Source of the DNA: Massospora cicadina
Taxonomy: Eukaryota; Entomophthoromycota; Entomophthoromycetes; Entomophthorales; Entomophthoraceae
Direction: 5' to 3'
NCBI GenBank assembly: GCA_022478985.1
Contig: JAKSZP010006627.1
Location: forward strand, 1 to 64,000
Length of the DNA stretch: 64,000 nt
The position numbers and the translations under genes are program-made. A model generated the notes under the pieces. That model was not told where the DNA came from, did no database searches, and saw nothing but the letters and a program-made list of their open reading frames with translations. Below, one piece after another: positions 35,572-47,010 of the stretch; position 1 is the stretch's first letter; every line of letters starts with the position of its first letter.

Positions 35572-36688
35572 TGTGTTAGGACTTTTGCTCACATTAACCA
35601 GCTTTATTAATCATAATTCTCTGATGGTCCACTAGGGGATTCATCCTGCTAGTGTATGTTGAAGGTATCAATATTCTATATGATAACAATTTTTCAGAGA
35701 AATATTCCAGTAAATATTTATTGATCTGCTAAATTATAATCCACCGGATTGATGAGTGTTTCATTGGGGATGATCCCTTAGAATAACAAGTGACTGAAGT
35801 GTCAATTTTTTTGGTAGCTTAGTTGACTTATAGGAGTCATTTGGGTTTTATTGCTGATTGACTTAGGTTATTGTAAGTTGCTGGCGAGTAATGCCACCTG
35901 TCATAAGAGCAACTTTCGAGTTAACCCTTTCTGGATCACAATCTTTTGTTTATTGATAAGATTCCCATTACCTAAGCAGGTTGTTACCAGATATGGGTAA
36001 ATTCTATGGGACTTGAGCGAAGGCACTGGGACATGTTCTTTTTTCAACTCAGAAGAGGTCGCGGTTGAGTAGGAAAGAGAACCCAATTATATTTGATGAG
36101 TATGATCATCATTTTGCGTGACCCTGGATGGTTAATTTCATTGGTGATGGCCGCCATTCCCTATTGTGATGCCAAACAAAGAGTTGTGCACTGAATCCAT
36201 ATAAATTCCCTTAATTTCTTATATTAAAGCAGATTAGATTAAATATACAGTTTATCTGTATAGTTTATAATTAAAGTGTTTGCTCTTGTAATTATTGAAA
36301 GAAGGATAATAAGATCTTTTGTCTATATTATTGTTGATCTCCATGGACTCTTCGTGACGAGAAGAAAGAAGAATCTCTAATTTTTCTTAGTTTAAGTTCT
36401 ACTAGATGAAATAGGGAAGAAGTTTTTACCATTTCATAAGAAATCAATATTAGGACAAGCACCAGGTTTGCGTTTAATCCCTATTTTAGCTATCAGATCA
36501 GCTAGAATAGTAGTATTAATACTACTATTGCCACTAAAAAATAATATCAAGTTGAACAATGCACATACAAGGAACCTGTGTAGTTGAACAAGGGAGCTAA
36601 AGAGAGTATTATTCAGAATCAGGAATCAAATCCTGAACTCTATCAATTGGAACTCAATCAAGGATTTAAGCTCCCTGAAGTTTTAACA
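35572..36688 (+). repeat. Gypsy A 3' LTR
   Basis: Starts TGTGTTAGG after a purine-rich GCGTGGAGA and ends GTTTTAACA. Pairs with 25071-26197. Confidence 0.8.
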
Positions 36689-37979
36689 AAGGGGATGATT
36701 TTTCCATGAAGTTAGATTCAGATGAAGCCTATGTGACAAAATTTGCAAAAATCTGTAATGAGATCTGAGCACAATTGGGCAGATTGAGACTAAAGTCCTG
36801 AAAGGAGCACCAGCCCAGAAATTAATCTGGTAATGATTCATATCTAGGATAAAAGAAAATTGTTTGGAAAATTTGCGAGATATGCTGGCACGCTGGAACC
36901 CCCAACAGAAGCGAAAAATAGACAACAGGACCTGCAAATTGAGGCACCTGCAATGTGCAAGCTGAGCCATGATGCTTAAGTCCTGGAGTTTTTTGAGAAG
37001 ATTCGCGCATCCAGTTGTAAGATATATTTCACAGTTCCTGCCCCTCAATTCCATTCAGGTAATAAAACCCAGTGCTCTGCTGATGGTAGAGTGCTGGGTT
37101 ATTTTGTACAGTCCTTAATAAACCAATAAGCTTGCCAAATAACTTCAAAAAATTTTGTAGTTTTTAACGACTCTGGCTATCCTCAAGGAGCCACCCCAAC
37201 CAATGGAGGGTCCGCAATCATTTGTATCAGCAATGATTGTGGCTGTCATATTGGTTATTTAAGCTATTGCTTAACTCAGCGTGGAAACCCTCAGGAGTTG
37301 TACCCTACAAATTTCACGCAATGACCCTGCTCCAAACAAATATTGAGAATATCATAATTAGTATAACAATCGACTGCTCAACTCTTTTCATCATAATTAT
37401 GAAGAAAATGAAAAGGATTATTTAGTGGTCACTAATCAGTGGGACACTGTTGGGATTAACCTGTATAAGTGATCATCACTCTTAAGTACCAAAAATGTGT
37501 TCAAAAAGATAAGGATCATGACCTGAATTTAAACTGAGGAGGGCGGATCAACCCATTGCTCAATCCAATATGCCATTACAATGAGGAAATGGGAACAACG
37601 ATTCAGTGGACACTATTTAAAGCAAAACTGCTAAAATAAAACTCAACATGATATTTATTGACATATGTTATTAAATGAATATCTAACCAAGTCAGGAGTA
37701 CTAATTGAATGAAAATTATAAATGGACAGAACAGTCTCCTCCCACTGACCCTGGAAGTTTGACACTCATATGTGAAGTGTGGTTAAGATTAATTCCTGCA
37801 CTCAGCCTATGGTCAGAATGGGGATGATGTTCATATACCATTCTTTACATACTTATCCTCGCATGGTTTTTATTTGCGCTTCATCAGAACAACATGACTT
37901 GCAGACTTTAGATATTATTTTGGATGTTGGAGTACCCCTGATGGAAGCCAAGTCTTTCTTTGGCACGTCAATTGTCTGA

Positions 37980-39250
37980 CATATCCATTGAGTGGAAACC
38001 TATAATCATCCCCCAAATCTTGAGCTTATCAGAAGTCTAAAGTAAAGGAAGCTCAAGTGGCTTGCTGATATAAAGAAAATATTGAAGGGTAGACTACTTG
38101 AACCCTCTAAAAAAGTCCTTGGGCTTCCCCTCTACTGGTAATTCACAAAAAGGATGGAAGCTATCAGATTTTTAATGGACGATTGCCGCCTAAGTTCAAC
38201 AACTAAAAAAGATAGTTACCCCTTCACTTGTATAGATTACTCTTTACATCTATTTAATGGTTTGAAGTATTTTTGGAGATGGATCTTCTTACTGGCTAAT
38301 GACAGATTTACCTATCCCCCAAAGATTAAGAAAGTGTGCTCATATTTCCAGTAACGGGTTGTCAAAACCAATGCAGATGCTTTAGTGGCTATGAAATGAC
38401 CCTGCTATCTTTCAAAGAGCAATTGATGGACTATTAAGAGACTTAAACGATCCTGTATTTTGGTCTACCTGATGACAAACATTTTTTTGCTAATTTTCAC
38501 TTTTCATTTCAGCTCACCTTGGGAATGTATTTCAGCGACTATGATAAGCTTCACCTTAAACTAAAATAATCCACATGTTCTTTCTTCTAAATTAAAGTGA
38601 GTCTTCTGGTTAATAACATAAATCAAGATGTTTTTCCAATCAATGCTAAAACCATAATCATCTATCAAAAGCCACACCTAAGACCCTTCAAGTTGTACAG
38701 GTTTCTTTAGGAATGGCCATATACCAACAATTCATTCCTTATTTTCAGATGCATCTGAACCCTTAGTCTATTTAATAAAGAGGATAGTCCTTACCAACGG
38801 GGAAAAAGAACAAAAACGAGTTTTTATGTATTGCTCTTAACTATCACTAATTCTCTGTTATTATGCACTACAACTACTAAATATTTTTTCTTTTCACTGA
38901 TGCTAGCAATGTCGATATAGGAGCTATATTATTGCTACATGATGAAAATTTAGTGGATCATTTATTGATTTTACAAAATAACATTGTCTAAGACTTAATG
39001 CAATTATAATGTTATGAAATGTTAGTGCTTGGCTCTCTTAATGGCAGTAAACATTTATGACTCTACTTATATGAGGCCCAATTCATTAAATTTACTAATA
39101 ATGCATCTTTGCGGTGGCTCCAACAAATGAAAGATCCTAATGGACGTCTGTCTCTTTGGTCTCAAAGGCTCAAAAATATATATTCTTTATAATCCATAGC
39201 CCTGGCTCAAACATGATAATGCGGACTGTTTGTCTAGATTACCTTCTTTA
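37980..39250 (+). pseudogene. Gypsy E reverse transcriptase and RNase H relic
   Basis: RT starts near 38000 with KLKWLADIKKILKGRLLEPS, then LSSTTKKDSYPF and YSLHLFNGLKYF (38190-38275), then FQRAIDGLLRDLNDP near 38420-38455. The catalytic YxDD is replaced by a stop-containing WST segment. RNase H near 38900-39240 keeps TDASNVD-like and GAILLLHDENLVDH blocks, then NNASLRWLQQMKDPNGRLS (usual Asp changed to Asn). Multiple frameshifts and stops. Confidence 0.6.
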
Positions 39251-39639
39251 ACTTTAACCAATTCTGAGGAAGATTGATCCTACAATCTCTTAAGCCAACC
39301 TCAAATGTGGAAAGATAAGCCCATCTCGATACAAAAAGAGCTAGAAAAAGATTGACAAACATAACTTTGTGATGGCCACCTCTATAGGCTAGTGTCAACT
39401 CAGAGTCTACCAAATAATTGTCCTTTCAAATGAACTGATACCCCTTTTAGAAGGGCACCTACAATTTAATCATGGAGAAATTTAAGAAACCCATCAATGG
39501 CTCAAGTTTCAGTGCTATTTGGAAGAGATGCCCCCACAATCCATAATGCATAAGTCAATTTTATTATATAAAAGCTAAGATGATTCTACTCCTCAACTTC
39601 AACCCTAAGTGATACATCCTTCTAAAATAATCACATGTT

Positions 39640-40102
39640 TAGTATCAATGTCTTAGGCCCTCTATCCTTGGAATCTAATGGCCATTGTTCATTTTACTGG
39701 AAATTGATCATTTTACTAAATGGATTAAGGCCATATCTCTTTATTCTGCTTCTGCCAAAGTTACTGCCTCATTTGATATAGTTGTATCATCACCCAACAT
39801 GGATTTTAGAATATTTTTATTGGACAATGCGAAAAACTTTTGTTCATCACTGGTGCAATAATTAAATACCTTAATGGGATCTAATCAAATGTTACCACCC
39901 CTATCAACATGAAACTAAAGGGATAGTAGGTCAAGTTAATGCTGCTTTAATATCAATCCTTTAAATATGGTCTCAACAAACCCCTAAATTTGCCACAATA
40001 ATGAAACAGTGCAATTCTGGCTTGTCAAAATAGATATTATTTTTATAAAATTTCCACTTTCTAAGCTTTTTATGGAAAAATACTCAATTGCTCTTCAAAG
40101 TA
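39640..40102 (+). pseudogene. Gypsy E integrase core
   Basis: Blocks equivalent to HFTKW near 39710, the DNAKNF catalytic-Asp block near 39825, and the segment MGSNQMLPP to YQHETKGI near 39880-39920. Interrupted at the TA target at 40101; the likely continuation (SKY then MLDRVSTKTFEV) lies on the far side of the mariner. Confidence 0.55.
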
Positions 40103-41432
40103 CATGGTGTTTCAAAATGAATGTTAGGGTTTTAAAGCTTTGTAATATTTATTAAATTTAACTTAGAATTATAAATAATACATCAAATGAAAGAGCAACT
40201 AAAACAATTTTCCTTATAAAAATTTAAATGAGAGCACCGTTAGTCACATGGCACAAATTGAGTCAATAGGCGAGTTCTTAACCTTGATCAGTGTGTTTGG
40301 AGTAATTGTTGCAACAACTGCTTCAATCCTGTTTCTTAAGTCGGGTAAGTCATCTGGTAGTGGAGGCGCATACACATGATTTTTTATGAACCCCCAAAGG
40401 TAAAAATTGCATGGCGTCAGATTGGGTGAACATGGAGGCCATGCGAAACAAGCTCTGTCATCTGGCCCCTCGCGGCCAATACAACATTGGGTATAACGTT
40501 GTTTAACCAATTGTGTATTGAGTTATGTCAGAGGAGGTGGCGCACCATCTTGCTGCCAAATAAAGTTTTCTGGTTCAGCTTCTTCCAATTGAGGAAGAGC
40601 CATAGTTCTAGCACATCACAATAAGACACACCAGTTGCTGTTGCTTAACCATAAAAGAAAGGCCCATAAATTTTCCACCGTGATATGACACAAAAGACAT
40701 TTAATTTAGGGGAGTCTCTTTGCAACTGTACCATCTAGTAAGGATTTTCTGACCCTCAGATGCGCACATTATGTGTGTTCACAGTTCCACTTAGGTGAAA
40801 CATCGATTTATCACTGAAGATGACACGATCCAGAAAATCTATATCATCATGCAGCAACATATCATTTGTAAAGTTGGCACGAAAACTGTAGTCTGTAGGC
40901 TTTAGATCTTGTAACAACTGCAAATGATAAGGACGTAGTTGTAAGCGTCCCCTTAAAACTCTCCACACAGACATCACTGGAATTGCTAATTTATGACTAG
41001 CCTTCTGAACTGATTTCTTGGGGCTAGCGTGAAAGACTCTCTCACTCGTTCAACAAGTTCTTCAGACACTCTTGGTCGTCCTGTACTCTTCCCTTTATAA
41101 AGACAGCCGGTGCCTTCAAATTGATGATACCATCTATGGATGTTATTATCATTTAGAGGATCACAATGGAACTTAGTACGGAATGCACATTGCACTATAA
41201 CACCAGATTCAGTCCTTGAAAACTGTAAAACACAAAAAGTTTTTGTTCACTAGTTGCCATCTTTGCTAATAGCGCTTTTTAACGGAAGACACAGGAAATA
41301 GCGCATGCACATAGATATACAAACAAAACTGTTTGAGTAGCTCTTTCATTTGATGCATTATTAATAATGTAAGTTAAATGTAATTAATACTGCAAAGCCT
41401 TAAAACCCCGATATTTGTTTTGTAACACCCTG
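40103..41432 (-). mobile_element. Tc1/mariner-superfamily DNA transposon
   Basis: 1.33-kb element with terminal inverted repeats of about 97 bp. The outer ends read CATGGTGTTTCAAAA on the left and CAGGGTGTTACAAAA on the right (reverse complement), both inside TA duplications (40101-40102 and 41433-41434). Both repeats end inward with CATCAAATGAAAGAGC. It encodes one minus-strand transposase. Tc1/mariner transposases cut and paste DNA into TA sites. Confidence 0.88.
40244..41195 (-). pseudogene. Tc1/mariner transposase, broken
   Basis: The N-terminal helix-turn-helix region is at 41195-40986 (NNIHRWYHQFEGTG, GRPRVSEELVERV). DDE-type core: first Asp in VIFSDKSMFHL (near 40815), second in IWQQDGAPP (near 40560), third position Asn in LTPCNFYLWG (near 40395), where relatives have Asp. 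The last two catalytic positions are about 46 residues apart. The frame is split into at least three pieces by stops and indels. The SPxLTPxD-FFLWG and GRPRVS types of motif are, from memory, typical of a lineage common in arthropods. Inactive. Confidence 0.8.
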
Positions 41433-41434
41433 TA

Positions 41435-42090
41435 TAATACATGTTAGATCGTGTATCAACCAAAACCTTTGAAGTTACCATGATAGCTATTTCTAAGGAG
41501 ATCAATTGGCTTCAGGCTCTGGCCTTGGTTGATTTGTCTAATTTACCATCAAAGAACTAGTCAGTTCATCAGCAAAAATTTCCCCCTAAATACCTTCCAG
41601 CTAGGTCATTTAGTCCTCTTTTAACATCAGAGGTCATATTAAAAACGATAAGATAGCTTTGATTTATTAGGACCTTACAAAGTCAATTATAAGAGGGGAG
41701 AATGAACATTTGTTTTGTCAAGGCTATCCAGGGCATTGTGGTAAATTGGGTACATAGCAACACTTACATCCCTTTACCACTACGTTGAAGTCTAAAAGGG
41801 CGCGTTGTCAGGATTACAGCCCAATCTGAAGACCAATTACCTTTGATAATGAAATTTGAAACCAATCTGGAAAAACAATAACTTCTGACATTAGGATCAA
41901 ACCCAATCCAAAAGATATATTACCTCTACTTAAAAAAGCTCATAAGATCCCTCCTGAATCTTAGGAGAACAAATAAGATTAAGTTACTGTCTTAGAAGTT
42001 CCTGAAATTTACATTTGAAAAACTGGTACGCCATCCTTTATAAATGTCGCTATTTTTGAATCAAGCGAATATTACTTGATATTATTTGGG
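41435..42090 (+). pseudogene. Gypsy E, 3' coding remainder
   Basis: Continues after the mariner with MLDRVSTKTFEVTMIA and then degraded sequence. An LTR was not found. It ends before the LINE ORF1 relic that begins near 42190. Confidence 0.4.
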
Positions 42091-42189
42091 GTAAGTCGAC
42101 CATGGAATGGACATTACTAAAGCTTAAAAGAGCTAAACTAAAACTAAAAAAAGGTTGAAACAAGACAAATGGGTACTTGTACTGACACC

Positions 42190-43900
42190 ATAAACAAAAC
42201 TAAAATAATCCAGCCAAGTCAGAAGTGGTAAATGCCATACAAACATATCAGAGAGTGAAGGGGGATTAGGAGGTCCTTCATCTATATATAAGGTAGACTG
42301 GGTGGCATAAAGCTGAGAGCAAGGCATGGGTTCATTGCGGAGTAGGGGTCAAGGTAGCAGATTGGGACTTTCAATTTGATCTTTGCTATTAAAAGGTGGC
42401 AATGTACTTAGAAAGGGCTTTCTCAGCATCAAGCCGGACTTTGGGAAGGATGGCAAAGGTGGCAATAACGTTGTAGGTGATGAGGGTCTTAAAATGAACT
42501 TTGTGACTGCCACAACTTTTTGCACCACTTTACTAGTCCCCTGAGAAGCGGTGGTTCTCTTTCCTGTGTATTAGGTGCATGGTGGTGGGGAGTTCAGGAG
42601 GGAAGGACCCTCATCAAATATTGTGACTGATTTCATAAAGGCTTTTTAGAGGGGGCAACATTAAGGGGAGGCAAATGCTCATGTAATTTGAGGTCACTTT
42701 AAAATGGGTTAGCATCAGAGCGGAGGCATAATGACAAGATGGTAATTGGGCTGCATACTCTGAATAAAGCTACATTTTTAGGGTGGAGCCTTAAAAATTT
42801 TGTGACAGGAATACCCAATATATCAAACTTCTAGAATTAATCTCATGGATATTGGTTGAAGATGCTAAGGCTATCAGCAAATGGGTGAATTGAGGTGGGT
42901 GAATTGGTAGGGGTTTTATATTTGCTGAGGTCCAATATGATCCCTGATTGGCTGGTTCATAAGAGAAGTCTTGGTGAGAGGGCACCTGATTGGTTGAAGA
43001 AGAAGCAGCTGCAACTAACGTCTTGAGGGGGATGGAGGATTGTGCCCCATTCAAAAAAGTAGTTAAGTTGGTGATGGGATCATCATGAGAGGAGTCATGT
43101 GTGGGGGCCATAACTTGGGCAATGTAAGGGAAACACCATTTCAAATGGTCCAGTTTGAAGAAGGTGAGAAAGATGGTGCGCCCTCTATTCACTCAGGCCT
43201 GAAAGGATAATTAGGGCAGAAGGGATATTGGTATGAGGAGTAAACAAATGGAATTTTAAGTTGAAACAGGGTATATAGTTGCAAAGGCGCGAGAGCCTGC
43301 GAGTCAGGAGGCTTCATTGGGAACCACTAATTGTAAAATGGGTCATAACCTTTGCTTATAATCTGGCAATATGAGATATAGAAAAATATTGTGTGGAGGG
43401 TGGATAGGGAGGCATGAGACCTGAACAACTAGAGTGGTATCTGTGGGAAACTGGAAAATGAGTGGGTGGGAGAGGAGTGCCCTGGAATACCAGGGGAATG
43501 GTTGCTGCTAATGCAGCATCAGCTTCATGAGTGAAGGTGAGATCAAAAGACCCCTTGAAGGGGGGAAGTTGATGAAGCTGGCAGGCTGCATTACCACCTG
43601 TACTAATTTAATAATTGCTTATTATATGGAAACAATTTGTCATATTCTACCCAGAGACCAAATCACATGTTGCTCTAGGGGAGCAAAAAGAACTGCAAGG
43701 TATCACATGCGTTTGTGCAATGTGGAGAGCTGTCCTTAGGCTGAACAAAGTGACCAGAAGATATGAGAGGGCTATCAGAGCCAGCCTGAGTACGTTCTTG
43801 GCAATGGACAAAAAACATTAGGAGGTGGCACATCACTGCCCTGAGAAGGACAGCGAGCATGAAGCTGATTAACATAGTGTATATTATAAAGAATTGCAAC
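42190..43900 (-). mobile_element. LINE ORF1 relic, copy 2
   Basis: Minus-strand relic aligning with the ORF1-only LINE at 61678-63598. Sequence at 43560-43400 matches 62105-62250 (both begin around TCACC.T.TGAAGCTGATGC). GRTIFLTFFKLDHLKWC near 43190 is the zinc knuckle with both first Cys changed to Phe or Thr (intact copy: TICPSCFELDHSKRKC). A C-terminal block (IATFAILPKVRLDAEKALSKY near 42430) resembles KIATSVKLLDARMKAELSLANY of the other copy. 43660-43700 corresponds to the 61950-61985 region. No RT follows. Confidence 0.6.
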
Positions 43901-44289
43901 AAGTGAAGTTGCTCTACAAAATCAAACTAATATTTAACCAAAAGGCTGAATTGAGAGAGATGTCTAAGTGACAATAGTTAATTTCCAGTATATTTAGTTG
44001 TCGTGTATGACTAGCTAAACTCATAAAAATTCAACAGATAAGGACAAAGTTTTCTCAATTGTAATTTTAAAAAATCCTTTTGATATGGTCTTTGTGTACC
44101 CAAACTATTAATTGGTGTTGAATTTTAGCTGATGGTGCATGCTAAAATAAATTATAGGGAAATTGAGGATATAGACTCACTTATGTTTATTCTTACTTGT
44201 AATTGAGAAGGTAGATTCTATAATATTTCACAAAAAAACCAAGTACCTCAGGTAATCTCATCATTCTAATGTCTGCTAGCTACAAAAAT
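43901..44289. other. AT-rich spacer, no recognised feature
   Basis: Only short frames, none similar to a known family. Confidence 0.5.
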
Positions 44290-45620
44290 AATTTTAAGAC
44301 CTTCTGTCTTTGTAAACAATAGGAACCTCTCCTACACAACTAGGACTACTTCTTCGGCAGGAAAAGAAGCTAATTACTTCTCTTTAGGAAGTATAGGCAT
44401 GTGTACCTACTTAACAGATATTGATAACCTTCATTAAACAAGTATCAGATAGGATATATAACAGTGATAATAGATGATGAATTATTAGTTGGCCAGGTGC
44501 AGGTAATTTATACCTCTCAGGCATCTCCTGGCTATACTCGTCTATTAAAGGAGCTCATCTATACCATACTAGAATCATATGCTGGTCATGGCAAAAGCTA
44601 TGGATACTTTCTTCAAGTCAACTCAGCCCTTGAATCGACTTAATGAATATCATTTTAGCCCAATTGAGAGGAAAATTATCCATATTTAGTAATCTTTATG
44701 GTGCAATATTGGCACCAAAAAGATGTGCATTTGCCCAAGGTCAGCTCAATTAGAGTTTCGCCATACAGCTGAAAACAGTAATTAGAGGAAATTACTAAGC
44801 AAAATGATAATTGATGTATCCCTAAATGGGTCATTGCCAGAACTCCTAATAACACTAGATACTCCTTGTTGGGATATCCATGTTGGGTGCATAACATGCC
44901 GATTATATTTAATTGACATAAAATTCTGGCTCAGTACATATTACTGATTTAGGACAATTTGGTGCAACTTAATTATTTCATAAGACCCACATGTTGTATC
45001 CAAGGGGACCTCCTAACTGGGCATAGCTTATTATGTTATAGCTAAATATAGCATTGCTAGTTGAGAAGTGTGCAAGATAGTTAAGGCGGTTCTGGATGAA
45101 CTAATATATCAGGATTATGCTGATAAATTTAAAAAATCAGAGGGATTGATTAATGGGAGTAACCTATCAGCATTGATGATTTTCTCAAATGGATTACTAT
45201 TTGAGACAATCGCCAAATTTTTGCATTTCCCCACTTGACTGGAATTAAGCCCTGATATTCCCAATTAATTATCATTCCCATCAGTAGCTCCACCTCTGTC
45301 TATCGCCGTTACTTAGAAAATCTTAGTACAAAAGAGCAACATCAATTTTTGTGTATGCCTCAGATGATAAGGCTTCAAATTGTCTGTGGTTTCATGCGTG
45401 CATCAGAGCTTGGTCAATTCATCCCTGTGTAAATTATAGTTACTTTAATTCATTTATTTACATAGTGGAGTAAAAGTTATTATCCATAGAACTGCTGACC
45501 ATTTGGCCAATTTAACTAATCATGGGCTACGTTCATGGTCCACCTTTTTTCAGGAGGTTGAACTTTTAGCTTGCATTCCTAACTCTGAGCATCCAAACCT
45601 CTTGGTAAGGCTACTTTAGG
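44290..45620 (+). mobile_element. DIRS-type retroelement, copy 1
   Basis: The stretch 44450-44600 aligns with 63690-63830, where the frame reads YLDDVLLTSQAPVSYTQHLL. This is a reverse-transcriptase palm of the DIRS type; here the same block is decayed (IIDDELLVGQ). Downstream, 45280-45420 reads SSTSVYRRYLENLSTKEQHQ and then IVCGFMRASELGQFI, resembling the start of the tyrosine-recombinase domain (FMRxxEL includes the first catalytic Arg). RT followed by tyrosine recombinase, with no DDE integrase, defines DIRS elements. The terminal repeats were not found. Heavily stopped. Confidence 0.55.
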
Positions 45621-45699
45621 GTGGAGACCTCTCAATTGAGTAAATCTTCATCCTCAATTATTATTTTCTATCTTAGGACTATTCAAAACTTAGGCTCAG

Positions 45700-47010
45700 A
45701 AAATTACCCTCAACATGGCCATTGTTCAAAGGAATTTAGGCCAAACTTGAACATCTTTTCAGCTCAATCTGGAAGACTTTATCTGAGGACACTTCCATCT
45801 GGCCATAAGATCTTCTTCAGGAGGAGGCGCTTGCAGAGGAGGTGCTTGATTCCTGTACATTCTCACTTGAAAATTGTCCTGTATATTCTTCTTTTCTGGG
45901 TTTAAAACACATTATGTGCACAATGTGCATTTCCATCTGACTGGTAGGGCTGCTTTTAAAAAATTTATAATGACAATATGGGTGATTATCCGCCAAAGAT
46001 GGTGTCATAGAGCTTGTTGATTAACTCTGACCAGCCTGGAGCCTTGATGGGTGCACTTCAGAACCCCAGCCATAATACCTCAGGTATAGCTATCTATATT
46101 GACAGATGGGAAAGGCAAAAGGCATCCGTAAGAACTAGCCAGGGATACCCAACAATGAAATAATCACCACTAGATGTCTAGCAGAACTCTTAAACTCAAA
46201 AAAAGTTGGGGTGATATTTAAGGACTTTTTATTTAAATAAAAATGGTGGAAAAGGGAAAAATGGAGCAATAGCGTAACTTGTTGGAAACTGCTGCACTAT
46301 TTGTTTGCTTTATATAAACTGGGACTAAGTGCAATAATGTCAAGAATAGCTTGTGATTAGACTATGGAGGATTAACTTTTTTAAATAATTCCAATTTCAA
46401 CTCAGATCTGACCCTCCCAGATCGTTTGATATCAAACAGCTGGTTAGAATATTCATATTATCACAATTGCACATGGTGCAATGGCGATGACTCCTCTGGC
46501 GGGAAGCAGTTTGCGCCCATGGCCAGGCCACATATGACCAGTTCCATTTAGTAAGGAAGGGGTTTGTCACGCCCATACCTGTCAGGGATGGGCTCATTCA
46601 TAATACCAAAGGCGGGGAAGAGCTATTGGAAATTTTAAAGTTCAAGAATGACTCAATCAATTTAATGTCACCAACCACCAATTAATTAAATTTTGTAATA
46701 CCTTAACTTATTGGAGTCCACCTCTTGGGGACATAAACTACTCGTCTTCTTCTAGCAATGGCTACTAACCACTGCCACCTCCTGACACACCTTCTTAATT
46801 TTACCCACTAACTTTTAGGTTGTGAGCATAGGTGGAAGAGGCGCAAAAATCAGGGGATACACCATTACCCATCTCTCATCTACCACATGGGTTAGTTACA
46901 GGTTTTAAGAATGAAAGCTGCCAGTCTTTTTCCCTTTTTTTGTCTGAAATGGGTATTTCTCCTAATCCAGCCTCTGGGGCTGTTCCCAAAGGCTTACGTT
47001 ACCCTTCCCT
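45700..47010 (-). pseudogene. Family X copy 3
   Basis: Minus-strand relic with X blocks: a KKGKK basic patch and THVVDERWVMV near 46910-46870 (against THVVDEHWVTS), MGVTNPFLTKWNWSYVAWPW near 46570-46510 (against GVLNPFPTKWTRPYVGWPW), and a final block LWLGF to LINKLYDTIFGG near 46060-46000 (against LVFWVL to FCHFHDTIPDKLAGW). Stops are frequent. It abuts the 3' end of chromovirus B; whether that junction is an insertion edge is unclear. Confidence 0.5.

Larger units (their letters stand above)
25071..36688 (+). mobile_element. Gypsy A: Ty3/gypsy element with two nested insertions
   Basis: Plus-strand element with 1.1-kb LTRs (25071-26197 and 35572-36688) starting TGTGTTRG and ending GTTTTAAYA. 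A primer-binding site TTGGTGCTCACTACAGGGGG follows the 5' LTR at 26199-26218. Order: Gag, protease (DSGA), RT, RNase H, integrase. Family X copy 2 splits the integrase and a truncated LINE lies in the 3' region; without them the element would be about 8.3 kb. Possible decayed target duplication: AAAGA before and AAGGG after. Catalytic RT Asp residues are lost, so it is dead. Confidence 0.8.
36689..42090 (+). mobile_element. Gypsy E: Ty3/gypsy relic split by a mariner
   Basis: Plus-strand coding order is Gag-like (from about 36710, DSDEAYVTKFAKICNEI), RT, RNase H and integrase. No LTRs were recognised, so the ends are approximate. The mariner at 40103-41432 sits in the integrase region, and homology resumes at 41435. 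Heavily stopped. Protein blocks differ from gypsy A and F, so it is a separate lineage. Confidence 0.65.

Noticed and set aside
36683..37054. 123-codon minus-strand frame
   Set aside because: The plus strand carries a Gag-like reading of gypsy E here; the minus frame has no family resemblance.
37065..37106. Hairpin AACCCAG...CTGGGTT as an RNA gene or terminator
   Set aside because: The stem is short with mismatches, and it lies within a degraded gypsy Gag region.
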